Shown: positions 57,645 to 64,000 of the stretch, piece after piece
How positions within the stretch are numbered: the stretch's first letter is position 1
How the letters are laid out: every line of letters starts with the position of its first letter
IMG/VR virus record: IMGVR_UViG_3300008117_000029
Location: 62,001 to 126,000 of that record
Strand: one strand, 5' to 3'
Length of the DNA: 64,000 nt
DNA from: a virus
Notes under the pieces: model-generated
Database searches by the model: none
Seen by the model: only the letters and a program-made list of their open reading frames with translations
Told to the model about the DNA's origin: nothing
Translations under genes and position numbers: made by a program

Positions 57645-59888
57645 ATGGCTTATATAATTAAAAATACTTCGGGTCTAATTAACACAAGATTAACTGACGT
57701 TGGTCGTAGAAAGATATCACAAGGGAATTTCAACATTTCTTATTTCCAAATAGGGGATAGTGAAGTTAATTATCAGGCCGTTCCTAACTATAATCAAACT
57801 AATAATAACATTTTGATGCCTGATTTCAATGCTCAAAATGACACAGGTTCCCCTCAGTCCAACAAAGAAAATGTGAAATATCCTTACTATGTTCAGGGTG
57901 GTATCGGTAACACATACGGAATACCTTACATGGATTCTACATTTCAAGAAGTTTATAATTCTGCTGGTGAAAAAGGATTTTTCATGACGGGAGGAACTCA
58001 AGGTAGTTGGACGGCACAAACTTCATCTGCATATACAATAACTTCTAACTATTGGGTTGCACAAGATACGCTCACAGGTCAAACAACGATAGACATCGAA
58101 TTAGATACAAACCCACTTACACTCGAGCCATCATCAGGAACACCCTCAATAGGTGATTTTGTTACATTAATACTCGGAGTAGGACTTACAGGTTTTGTAG
58201 GTAACTATCCTGTTTTCACATATAAAATTCAAAACATAAGCCCTTCAACAGGAACCTCTGGAACAACTCCATGGACACTTACCTTAGATAGAAGTGTTCC
58301 AGATTTAAGTTCTTTTTCATTATCAGGAGAATATGCAAGAGTTCTGATATATCCTTCAGGTATGACTGTTCTTTATGATTTCATAACACCAGCACCTTAT
58401 TGGCAGACTGACACTATTAATTTTGAATCACCATGTGATGTTTCAAACCGTGAAAATACTTTAATTTGGAACATGAATATTCCTTGGTCAGAAAGTCCTG
58501 CTGGTCTTTTCAGTAACGCTTATGAAGATTATACAAAATACGGTTCAGTAACTTACATCGGGACTAAAGAATATTTGGGATATCAAGAGCCTTCAGGTCA
58601 AACCGATACAAGTCAAGTTTTTTATTACAATTCGTTTGATGAGAAAGTAGTTGTTAGACCCCAAGACCAAAAAGCAATTGCAATCATACACTACACTAAT
58701 CAAGATATTGACCATGTTTATGGCGAGAAGTTTTCAACTATTCCTTATGACCCACAGAACCCTTCGAATCAAACAGGTTTAGCGAGACACCTTAAGGTTA
58801 CAATACCTACTTTGATGTGGCATAAGTCGACAGGAAACACAATTGGTCAAACATTCTTTATCGACCCACCAGGTTATGATTTATGTAAACCATACTATAT
58901 CAAATCAACCAAAAACATTGATATGAACGACCCTGGTATTCGTTATTATCATCTTTGGGATACAAATCCTGATAGTAATGGTAATTTGAATAGAATTGGC
59001 AAGGTTTTCCCTGATTCACAGACCATTGTAATTGACGATGAGGAGGTAATAGCGGCTATGTCTTATAAGGCTAATAGAAACTGGACTCTATCAGCACCTA
59101 AACTTTCTTATTTGGCACCTAATACTTGTTTCACGAACAACTCAACCGCCACAGGTTTACTTACTGCTGATACACAAACACTTTGGGTAACCTATAGATT
59201 CAACAATACAGGATTTACTGATTCATTACACTGTAATTATTATTCGAAAATTGTTGGACCTTCAACAGGTTGCACAGACACAAGTCAAAATGTTGCTGTC
59301 AGATTCGGACCAGAGTTTCAATTTTTGAATCAACCTTCACCTTCTTCTACGGCTATTAATCTGACAGGATATTGTGCAAACTCATTGATGATTCTTTGTC
59401 AAATGGTTTCAGGTGACACTAGACCAAGTCCAACTGATTGGAAATACATTGATGTTACAGACCAAATATCTGGTTCATCGGTTAATGGATATATTACAAT
59501 GTCAGGATTGACAGGCACAACATTCCAAATAGATTTGGCAACGTATCAAAGTGCAGTTACAAACAGTGATATATATAACCTCGCCTCTTACATAGACATT
59601 CCAACAAACAATCAAACAGATTATTTGAATTTTGGTGATGAGTATTACTTCTATGGTAATTTCACAACAGATATTTCGGCAACAATATATGAGATGAGAT
59701 ACTTGATAAATTTGGGAAGAAATCAATTCACTAACACTTCTAACCCAACATGGACAAGTGGAACTACTTCATATGTTACCGAAATTGGTCTTTACGATTC
59801 CAATAAAGACCTTATTGTTATATCTAAGCTACAGTCTCCCGAATTGAGACAAGGTATTCAACAATACGTAGTGAAATTAGATTTTTAA
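57645..59888 (+). CDS. virion structural protein, unknown family
   Basis: This is a 747-residue protein. The N-terminus (AYIIKNTSGLINTRLTDVGR, RKISQGNFNISYFQIGDSEV) is a distinctive helical-then-strand segment typical of tail-associated proteins. The rest is beta-rich and Asn/Thr/Ser/Tyr-rich without Cys clusters or linkers; the C-terminus (YVTEIGLYDSNKDLIVISKL) reads like a fibre or collar domain in which an EIGLYD phrase is common in phage tail-fibre N-terminal or collar modules. It is the last structural gene before the replication genes resume. I cannot assign it to a T4 gene. Confidence 0.68.
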   Translation: MAYIIKNTSGLINTRLTDVGRRKISQGNFNISYFQIGDSEVNYQAVPNYNQTNNNILMPDFNAQNDTGSPQSNKENVKYPYYVQGGIGNTYGIPYMDSTFQEVYNSAGEKGFFMTGGTQGSWTAQTSSAYTITSNYWVAQDTLTGQTTIDIELDTNPLTLEPSSGTPSIGDFVTLILGVGLTGFVGNYPVFTYKIQNISPSTGTSGTTPWTLTLDRSVPDLSSFSLSGEYARVLIYPSGMTVLYDFITPAPYWQTDTINFESPCDVSNRENTLIWNMNIPWSESPAGLFSNAYEDYTKYGSVTYIGTKEYLGYQEPSGQTDTSQVFYYNSFDEKVVVRPQDQKAIAIIHYTNQDIDHVYGEKFSTIPYDPQNPSNQTGLARHLKVTIPTLMWHKSTGNTIGQTFFIDPPGYDLCKPYYIKSTKNIDMNDPGIRYYHLWDTNPDSNGNLNRIGKVFPDSQTIVIDDEEVIAAMSYKANRNWTLSAPKLSYLAPNTCFTNNSTATGLLTADTQTLWVTYRFNNTGFTDSLHCNYYSKIVGPSTGCTDTSQNVAVRFGPEFQFLNQPSPSSTAINLTGYCANSLMILCQMVSGDTRPSPTDWKYIDVTDQISGSSVNGYITMSGLTGTTFQIDLATYQSAVTNSDIYNLASYIDIPTNNQTDYLNFGDEYYFYGNFTTDISATIYEMRYLINLGRNQFTNTSNPTWTSGTTSYVTEIGLYDSNKDLIVISKLQSPELRQGIQQYVVKLDF

Positions 59889-59889
59889 T

Positions 59890-60492
59890 ATGGCTAAAAA
59901 TATTGTTAAAGACTCCCCTAAGATTTTAGGATTGGATGTGTCCACCAAAACTATTGGATGGGCTTTGTTTGATATTGAATCAAAAAATTTATTAGAACTT
60001 ACACATATTTCACCGGTCCCAAAACCAAAAAGTGAAAATAAAATCGAGGAACTCATTCTCAAATCGGGCATTTTTAGGAACAAACTTTCTGAATATGTAG
60101 GATTAGGAATCCAAAATGTCATTATCGAGGAACCACTACTTAATTCAAACAACGTGTATACGGTTGGAACTCTTATGAGGTTCAACACTTTGATTTGTAA
60201 AGAAGTGTATGATATCTTAGGAGTAGTTCCTGAATTTATGTCTACTTACAACTCAAGAAAATTTGCATTCCCACACTTAGTTCAGAAAAATGATAAAGGT
60301 AAATTTGTATTGTTCGGGGGTTTTCCTAAAGACATAGATAAAAAAGTTATCATATGGGAGTTGATTGCGAAAAGAGAACCACAAATTACTTGGTTATACA
60401 CAAAAAACAACACCCTTAAAAAAGAAAACTTCGACCAAACAGACGCTTACTGTGCAGCACTAGGTTACATGAAGATGAAAGAAATTTGGTGA
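59890..60492 (+). CDS. RuvC-like Holliday junction resolvase / RNase H-fold nuclease
   Basis: This is a 200-residue protein. The RNase H-like fold is shown by Asp16 in ILGLDVSTKTIGWALFD, an acidic pair Glu80/Glu81 in NVIIEEPLL, and Asp182/Asp185 in FDQTDAYCAALGY near the C-terminus, the DxxDA arrangement of RuvC. Such enzymes cut branched DNA before packaging; T4 uses the unrelated endonuclease VII for this. The start is one base after the upstream stop (TAATATG), so it is co-transcribed with the structural gene despite a DNA-processing role, fitting a late-expressed resolvase. Related RNase H-fold nucleases with other substrates cannot be excluded. Confidence 0.8.
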   Translation: MAKNIVKDSPKILGLDVSTKTIGWALFDIESKNLLELTHISPVPKPKSENKIEELILKSGIFRNKLSEYVGLGIQNVIIEEPLLNSNNVYTVGTLMRFNTLICKEVYDILGVVPEFMSTYNSRKFAFPHLVQKNDKGKFVLFGGFPKDIDKKVIIWELIAKREPQITWLYTKNNTLKKENFDQTDAYCAALGYMKMKEIW

Positions 60493-60516
60493 TTTAAAGA
60501 ACAAAGCATATCTTTG
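60485..60516 (+). promoter_or_regulatory. Bacteroidetes-type promoter candidate
   Basis: TTTG (60485-60488), a 20-base spacer, then TATCTTTG (60509-60516) fit the Bacteroidetes form TTTG-N19..21-TAnnTTTG exactly. The next ATG is four bases later, so the message would have little or no leader. The same bases form a small hairpin ACAAAG/CTTTGT at 60501-60517. Confidence 0.55.
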
Positions 60517-60520
60517 TGGT

Positions 60521-60889
60521 ATGCACATGTTGAGAACACCACACACAAAGTCAATTTCCAAAGTTGTAAAAAAATTTGGTAACAAGATACCCATATCCAA
60601 CTCACAACTCAAAGGAACTTTTACAATCAAAAACTACCGTTCATACTCTCACCTCGAAGAAGTAGATATAATATTCGAAGGGCAAATTTTCGTTCACTAT
60701 AATAGGAAAAAAGATTGGTATAGTTCTTCAGTCATGACTGACGTTTTTCCAAATGGGGGAAGAGTTTCAAAAATTAAAGTCAATCGATTCATAAGACGAA
60801 ACATTTTTTTTGATGTTAAAACTTACTTAAAGTATTTCGATATTGAAATACCCTATTATGATTTGATTAAGAAAATTATTTGGAAATGA
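60521..60889 (+). CDS. hypothetical basic protein
   Basis: This is a 122-residue basic protein; a second in-frame ATG lies two codons in at 60527 and may be the true start if transcription begins near the first. It has strand-rich sequence in the middle (GTFTIKNYRSYSHLEEVDII, FVHYNRKKDWYSS) and a Lys/Arg-rich C-terminal half (RVSKIKVNRFIRRNIFFDVK). There are no Cys clusters or membrane segments. A basic surface near replication genes hints at nucleic acid contact, but there is no recognisable fold. It ends with an ATGA overlap into a small membrane protein gene. Confidence 0.6.
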   Translation: MHMLRTPHTKSISKVVKKFGNKIPISNSQLKGTFTIKNYRSYSHLEEVDIIFEGQIFVHYNRKKDWYSSSVMTDVFPNGGRVSKIKVNRFIRRNIFFDVKTYLKYFDIEIPYYDLIKKIIWK

Positions 60890-61047
60890 TAATATTTTTT
60901 TACATTTGGGTCACGCTTCTTATTATAACGGTCGTTTTCTTCATTTTTGCTGGTTTCATAGAAAAAAATTTTGATGAAAATCATCCGGTAAAAAAATGGT
61001 GGAGAAAACACGTTGTGGCAGAAGCACCTAAAGATATCGACATATGA
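60886..61047 (+). CDS. 53-residue single-pass membrane protein
   Basis: This short frame overlaps the genes on both sides by ATGA, which strongly supports translation. Residues 2-24 are one hydrophobic helix (IIFFYIWVTLLIITVVFFIF), followed by a charged cytoplasmic-type tail with Trp-Trp-Arg-Lys and an acidic end. It could be an inner-membrane protein with a short N-terminus outside. Small single-pass proteins in phage early units often modulate host membrane functions or lysis timing, but nothing here specifies which. No family is recognised. Confidence 0.72.
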   Translation: MIIFFYIWVTLLIITVVFFIFAGFIEKNFDENHPVKKWWRKHVVAEAPKDIDI

Positions 61048-61961
61048 GTGATGAAATAGAGGTTTTAGTTGAACTCCTTAGTGATTTTTTAGGTGAACCT
61101 AATCAGCACTATGAATCAAAGGGGCAAATATCTTTTGACTGCCCTGTCTGTGCGGATGAAAAAGGTTTGGATAAAGGAGACGGTAAAGGAAACCTTGAGA
61201 TTAACTATATCCGACACGTTTACAAATGTTGGGCTTGTGGTGAAACTCACGGAACACACGGACCCTTGGGTAAACTTTTCGATGGACATGCAACAAAACA
61301 ACAAAAGAAAGTTTACAATCTTATCAAACCCGAAGAGTTCAAACAGGAGGATAAAAAAAGACTCAGATTAAGACTACCTGAAGGGTTCACTTTATTTAAA
61401 GATTCAAATCCTAGATTCATTCCTCATATTGAAGCTTACAAATACCTTCAATCTCGTGGTATATCAGATGAAATGATTGAAAAATATAAGATTGGATATA
61501 CGGTTCAAGGAGATTTTGCATATAGAGTAATTATACCGTCTTTTGACAAAGAAGGTGTCTTGAATTATTTTGTTGGTAGAGCATGGGTTAATAAAAAGAT
61601 GAAATACAAAAATCCTGCTTCAGTCCCTAAAGACGAAATCATATTCAATGAAAAACTAATTGATTGGGATAAGGAAATATACCTCGTAGAAGGTGCCTTT
61701 GACTCATTCTTTCTTCCAAACCCGTTAGTGATGCTTGGTAAAAAAATGAGTAAACTCATTTTCGAAACCCTTTATACAAGGGCAAATGGAAATATTACAA
61801 TATGTGTCGATGGTGATGCTTGGGATGACGGTCTCAAAATGTATCACGAACTGAATGGAGGTCGTTTGTATAATAAAATAAAAATTGTTAAATTACCTAA
61901 AGACAAAGACGTTTGTGATTTGAAAGGTAACATCGAAGAATTCTATTATGAAATTAAGTAA
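61044..61961 (+). CDS. 61: DNA primase (gp61/DnaG-type)
   Basis: This 305-residue enzyme synthesises RNA primers for lagging-strand replication with the gp41-like helicase. An N-terminal zinc-binding module has CPVC (Cys33, Cys36) and CWAC (Cys62, Cys65). A TOPRIM-type catalytic core follows, with EGAFD (Glu216, Asp220) and DGDAWDDG (Asp256, Asp258). RAYRV-like strands before it (FAYRVIIPSFDKEGVLNYFV) match the DnaG core. T4 gp61 has 342 residues. The gene overlaps the small membrane-protein gene by ATGA and the nuclease gene by 14 bases. It is unusual that the primase lies over 40 kb from the helicase gene. Confidence 0.87.
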   Translation: MSDEIEVLVELLSDFLGEPNQHYESKGQISFDCPVCADEKGLDKGDGKGNLEINYIRHVYKCWACGETHGTHGPLGKLFDGHATKQQKKVYNLIKPEEFKQEDKKRLRLRLPEGFTLFKDSNPRFIPHIEAYKYLQSRGISDEMIEKYKIGYTVQGDFAYRVIIPSFDKEGVLNYFVGRAWVNKKMKYKNPASVPKDEIIFNEKLIDWDKEIYLVEGAFDSFFLPNPLVMLGKKMSKLIFETLYTRANGNITICVDGDAWDDGLKMYHELNGGRLYNKIKIVKLPKDKDVCDLKGNIEEFYYEIK

Positions 61962-62790
61962 CGTAGCCAATGAATTAAGGGAAATAATTTCCCGAAGACA
62001 AGACGAATTAGGTCTTACTTTCCAAGAAGAAAAACATATATACACAATGGATGGTAAGACAAGTTGGCCATCAGTTTCGAAAGTCTTGAAACATTTTTAT
62101 AAGCCATTTCCCACCGAGGAAGCTGCGTATAATAAAGCTGGTGGTGACCCTGAAAAACAACAACAACTTATCGAGGAATGGGCGGCAGCTGGTTCTTATT
62201 CCACGAATTTGGGAAGTAGAGTGCACTTCGTTTTGGAAGAAGAAGCCATTAAGAGATATGGTTCCTATAAAGAGGTTAGAAAACCTGTTTTCGAATGCGA
62301 TTTAACCCAACTCATGAAAAGTGATAAAATGATAGTTGCGGGTAAAAGATATTTGGATTTATTGGAACAAAGAGAAGTTGTATTGTTAGATACCGAGATG
62401 GTTCTCGGAGACCCTGAACTTGGTTATACGGGTCAACCTGATAAAGTATGGTTAACCCATAATGTTAATAAAAATGACTTCGGATTGTTAATTACAGATT
62501 GGAAAACAAATAAACCAAAAAACTTCCTTGAAAATGATTACACAGAAAGAATGTATGAACCTTTCGAGGAATTACCGAATAATGCCTTGGGACATTATTT
62601 TGTTCAATTACCTCTTTATGGAAAACTCTTATTGAAAATGTTAAAGGGTTCCAAATATGAAAATATCAAAGTTTATGGTTGTATTATTGCACATCTCAGA
62701 GAAGATACACAATTTGAAGAGTTCAGAGTTCCAAAAAAAGTAATCGAAACTGTGATGGGTATGGACATCAAAAAATATTTGAATAAATAA
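61948..62790 (+). CDS. PD-(D/E)XK nuclease (RecB/Cas4-like)
   Basis: This 280-residue protein has the RecB-type nuclease layout: His93 in GSRVHFVLEE, Glu150 in LLDTEMVLG, Asp165 in YTGQPDKVWL and the Asp184-x-Lys186 pair in LITDWKTNK. This order H...E...D...DxK defines the family, which includes RecB nuclease domains, Cas4 and phage exonucleases. It probably processes DNA ends for recombination, in concert with UvsX and the gp47-like nuclease. It overlaps the primase gene by 14 bases. An N-terminal element (EEKHIYTMDGKTSWPSVSKV) is typical for phage versions that open with a V-S-x-V-L phrase. Confidence 0.85.
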   Translation: MKLSNVANELREIISRRQDELGLTFQEEKHIYTMDGKTSWPSVSKVLKHFYKPFPTEEAAYNKAGGDPEKQQQLIEEWAAAGSYSTNLGSRVHFVLEEEAIKRYGSYKEVRKPVFECDLTQLMKSDKMIVAGKRYLDLLEQREVVLLDTEMVLGDPELGYTGQPDKVWLTHNVNKNDFGLLITDWKTNKPKNFLENDYTERMYEPFEELPNNALGHYFVQLPLYGKLLLKMLKGSKYENIKVYGCIIAHLREDTQFEEFRVPKKVIETVMGMDIKKYLNK

Positions 62791-62808
62791 TAATTTTTAC
62801 TATATTTT
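62778..62808 (+). promoter_or_regulatory. Bacteroidetes-type promoter candidate
   Basis: TTTG (62778-62781), a 19-base spacer and TATATTTT (62801-62808, seven of eight bases of TAnnTTTG) precede the ATG at 62822 by 13 bases. Weaker than the one at 60485 but in a real gap. Confidence 0.4.
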
Positions 62809-62821
62809 AAATAAAAACTGT

Positions 62822-63058
62822 ATGCAAGATTTAACCCCAAAAATTGATTTGAGACAATGTGACAACGTCAAGTGTGAGAACTGTGGTGGGATTTTTTTCC
62901 GTGAAGTATTACTTCTAAAAAGAGTTCCTGCACTGATGACAGGTTCCCGAGAAGACACAAATGTTCCCTTCTCAGTAACAAAGTGTGATAGTTGTGGACA
63001 TGTTAATAAAGGATTTAATCCATTTGAAGAAGAAACAAAATCATTAATTAATGATTAA
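62822..63058 (+). CDS. small zinc-ribbon protein
   Basis: This is a 78-residue protein with two CxxC knuckles: KCENCGG (Cys18, Cys21) and KCDSCGH (Cys55, Cys58), a zinc ribbon. The middle has FFREVLLLKRVPALMTG, likely a beta hairpin between the knuckles. Such small ribbons occur in T4-like genomes next to gp46/gp47 or in late transcription factors, but no specific match is claimed. It overlaps the gp47-like gene by eight bases, which suggests coupled production. A DNA- or polymerase-binding role is a reasonable guess. Confidence 0.75.
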   Translation: MQDLTPKIDLRQCDNVKCENCGGIFFREVLLLKRVPALMTGSREDTNVPFSVTKCDSCGHVNKGFNPFEEETKSLIND

Positions 63059-63830
63059 AAAATTAGTCCATTTTTCTGACCTTCATATTAGGTTGTTCAA
63101 AGACCACGAACTTTATCGTGGGATTTTGATGCAAGCACTTAGCGAGTGGAAAGCTCTTGCGCCTGATAGAATTGTATTCACAGGTGACTTGGTTCACTCC
63201 AAAAATCAAATGACACCTGAATTGGTTGAATTTGTTGCTTGGGTTTTGGCTCAATGTGCTGAAATAACAAAAACAATTGTAATTATCGGTAATCATGATT
63301 TTTTGGAAAACAACAACACTCGTCTCGATGCATTGACACCGATAATAGACTCACTCAAAAACGAAAACATTTCTTATTTCAAAAACAGAGGTGTTTATGA
63401 GGATGATAATATTAATTGGTGTGTGTTCTCTCTCATGGAGCATAACATTCCACCTGAAATAAAAAAGTCAGAAAGAATTAATATAGGTTTATTTCATGGA
63501 CCCGTTCAAGGATTATACACTGATATTGGTTATAAGTTTGAGGATGGTTTCGATTCGAACAAATTCAAAGGGTGTGATTTAGTTCTATGTGGCGATATTC
63601 ACAAAAGGCAGATATTTGACATACCTGGTGGTAAGAAAGCTTATATGATTGGTTCCACTATACAACAAAACTTTGGTGAAACAGTAAGGAAACACGGATA
63701 CGGAGTATACGAAATCGAAAAAGACGAATACACTTTCATTGATTTACCTAACCCTAAACCTTTCCTTTCATTCTATATTAATTCAATTGATAATTTAGAG
63801 AAGGGAACTGAAAAGTTAGTTAATTATTAA
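63051..63830 (+). CDS. 47: gp47-like (SbcD/Mre11) recombination nuclease subunit
   Basis: This is a 259-residue metallophosphoesterase. The five phosphoesterase motifs are present in order: SDLH (Asp10, His12), GDLVH (45-49), GNHD (80-83), FHGP (His149) and GDIHKRQ (181-187). This is the Mre11/SbcD pattern. T4 gp47 pairs with the ATPase gp46 to resect ends and generate single strands for UvsX. T4 gp47 has 339 residues; this one lacks most of the C-terminal cap. A gp46-like gene would be expected close by, possibly beyond the window edge. The start overlaps the zinc-ribbon gene. Confidence 0.87.
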   Translation: MIKKLVHFSDLHIRLFKDHELYRGILMQALSEWKALAPDRIVFTGDLVHSKNQMTPELVEFVAWVLAQCAEITKTIVIIGNHDFLENNNTRLDALTPIIDSLKNENISYFKNRGVYEDDNINWCVFSLMEHNIPPEIKKSERINIGLFHGPVQGLYTDIGYKFEDGFDSNKFKGCDLVLCGDIHKRQIFDIPGGKKAYMIGSTIQQNFGETVRKHGYGVYEIEKDEYTFIDLPNPKPFLSFYINSIDNLEKGTEKLVNY

Positions 63831-63831
63831 G

Positions 63832-64000
63832 ATGGAAGTTAAACTTAATCTTTCCAAAGATGAACTTAAAGAATTGGTTTCTTATTGTAATCTCAACGAT
63901 TTACTTATAAGCTCAGTTGTCAAGGAATCCTTTACAACTGGATTCAACATTGAAAGATATGGTTTGTTAAATGCTGGACCAAAAGTGACCGAAAAAGAAG
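63832..64000 (+). CDS. partial gene, runs off the window end
   Basis: An ATG one base after the gp47-like stop opens a frame that stays open to the last base, giving 56 residues (MEVKLNLSKDELKELVSYCN and on). The visible part is a helical, polar segment with no recognisable motif. It does not look like the N-terminal Walker A region of gp46, so it may be a small gene between gp47 and gp46. Confidence 0.6.
   Translation, partial: MEVKLNLSKDELKELVSYCNLNDLLISSVVKESFTTGFNIERYGLLNAGPKVTEKE

Noticed and set aside
1-64000. tRNA genes, integrase or attachment site
   Set aside because: Gaps between genes are short and none shows a cloverleaf-like sequence; no recombinase gene is present in the window.

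Overview
The window is one continuous, AT-rich stretch of a large T4-like tailed phage (contractile-tail type). The phage character rests on a T4-type replication and recombination set (gp32-like SSB, UvsX, DnaB/gp41-like helicase, primase, gp47-like nuclease) next to gp25/gp6/gp53-like baseplate genes and several very long virion proteins. A Bacteroidetes (flavobacterial) host is suggested by SprB-type adhesin repeats in two virion proteins, by two promoter candidates matching the Bacteroidetes form TTTG-N19/20-TAnnTTTG, and by the near absence of Shine-Dalgarno sequences. No tRNA, integrase, CRISPR array or host gene was seen. No stretch above 300 bases lacks a gene.

Layout. (1) 1-10.5 kb: tail/baseplate genes, including a gp53-like protein and a 2562-residue hub-like protein ending in TIG-like domains. 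(2) 10.5-18.3 kb: gp32-like SSB, UvsX, a 5'-3' exonuclease, a 2-oxoglutarate oxygenase, an unknown protein, the replicative helicase, a B12-dependent class II ribonucleotide reductase and a small Cys-rich protein. (3) 18.3-35.9 kb: baseplate wedge (gp25, gp6) and a run of long tail proteins, ending in a seven-repeat SprB-like protein. (4) 35.9-43.2 kb: a Thr/Pro-rich modular protein and a roughly 1900-residue collagen-like Gly-X-Y fibre made almost only of Gly, Ser, Thr and Asp, with a one-base frameshift near its 3' end. (5) 43.2-48.8 kb, minus strand: a glycosylation island, namely an FkbM methyltransferase, a 1229-residue four-domain enzyme (FkbM methyltransferase, GT-A, GT-B and autotransporter-type O-heptosyltransferase), a GT9 heptosyltransferase-like protein and a small coiled-coil protein. 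(6) 48.9-59.9 kb: four more modular surface proteins, three with long Thr-Pro linkers, and a further virion protein. (7) 59.9-64 kb: RuvC-like resolvase, small proteins, primase, PD-(D/E)XK nuclease, Zn-ribbon protein, gp47-like nuclease and a partial gene.

How it may fit together. The strongest candidate for an undescribed system is the glycosylation island embedded among Ser/Thr-rich fibre genes. A protein O-heptosyltransferase of the Aah/TibC type, fused to two other glycosyltransferase domains and a sugar-methylating domain, sits directly downstream of a Ser/Thr collagen-like fibre and beside mucin-like Thr-Pro proteins. The inference is that the phage builds a methyl-capped glycan on its own fibres. 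A recurrent octamer, TATTTAT(A/T), just upstream of structural transcription units on both strands looks like a late promoter; replication genes instead show sigma70-like or Bacteroidetes-like boxes.
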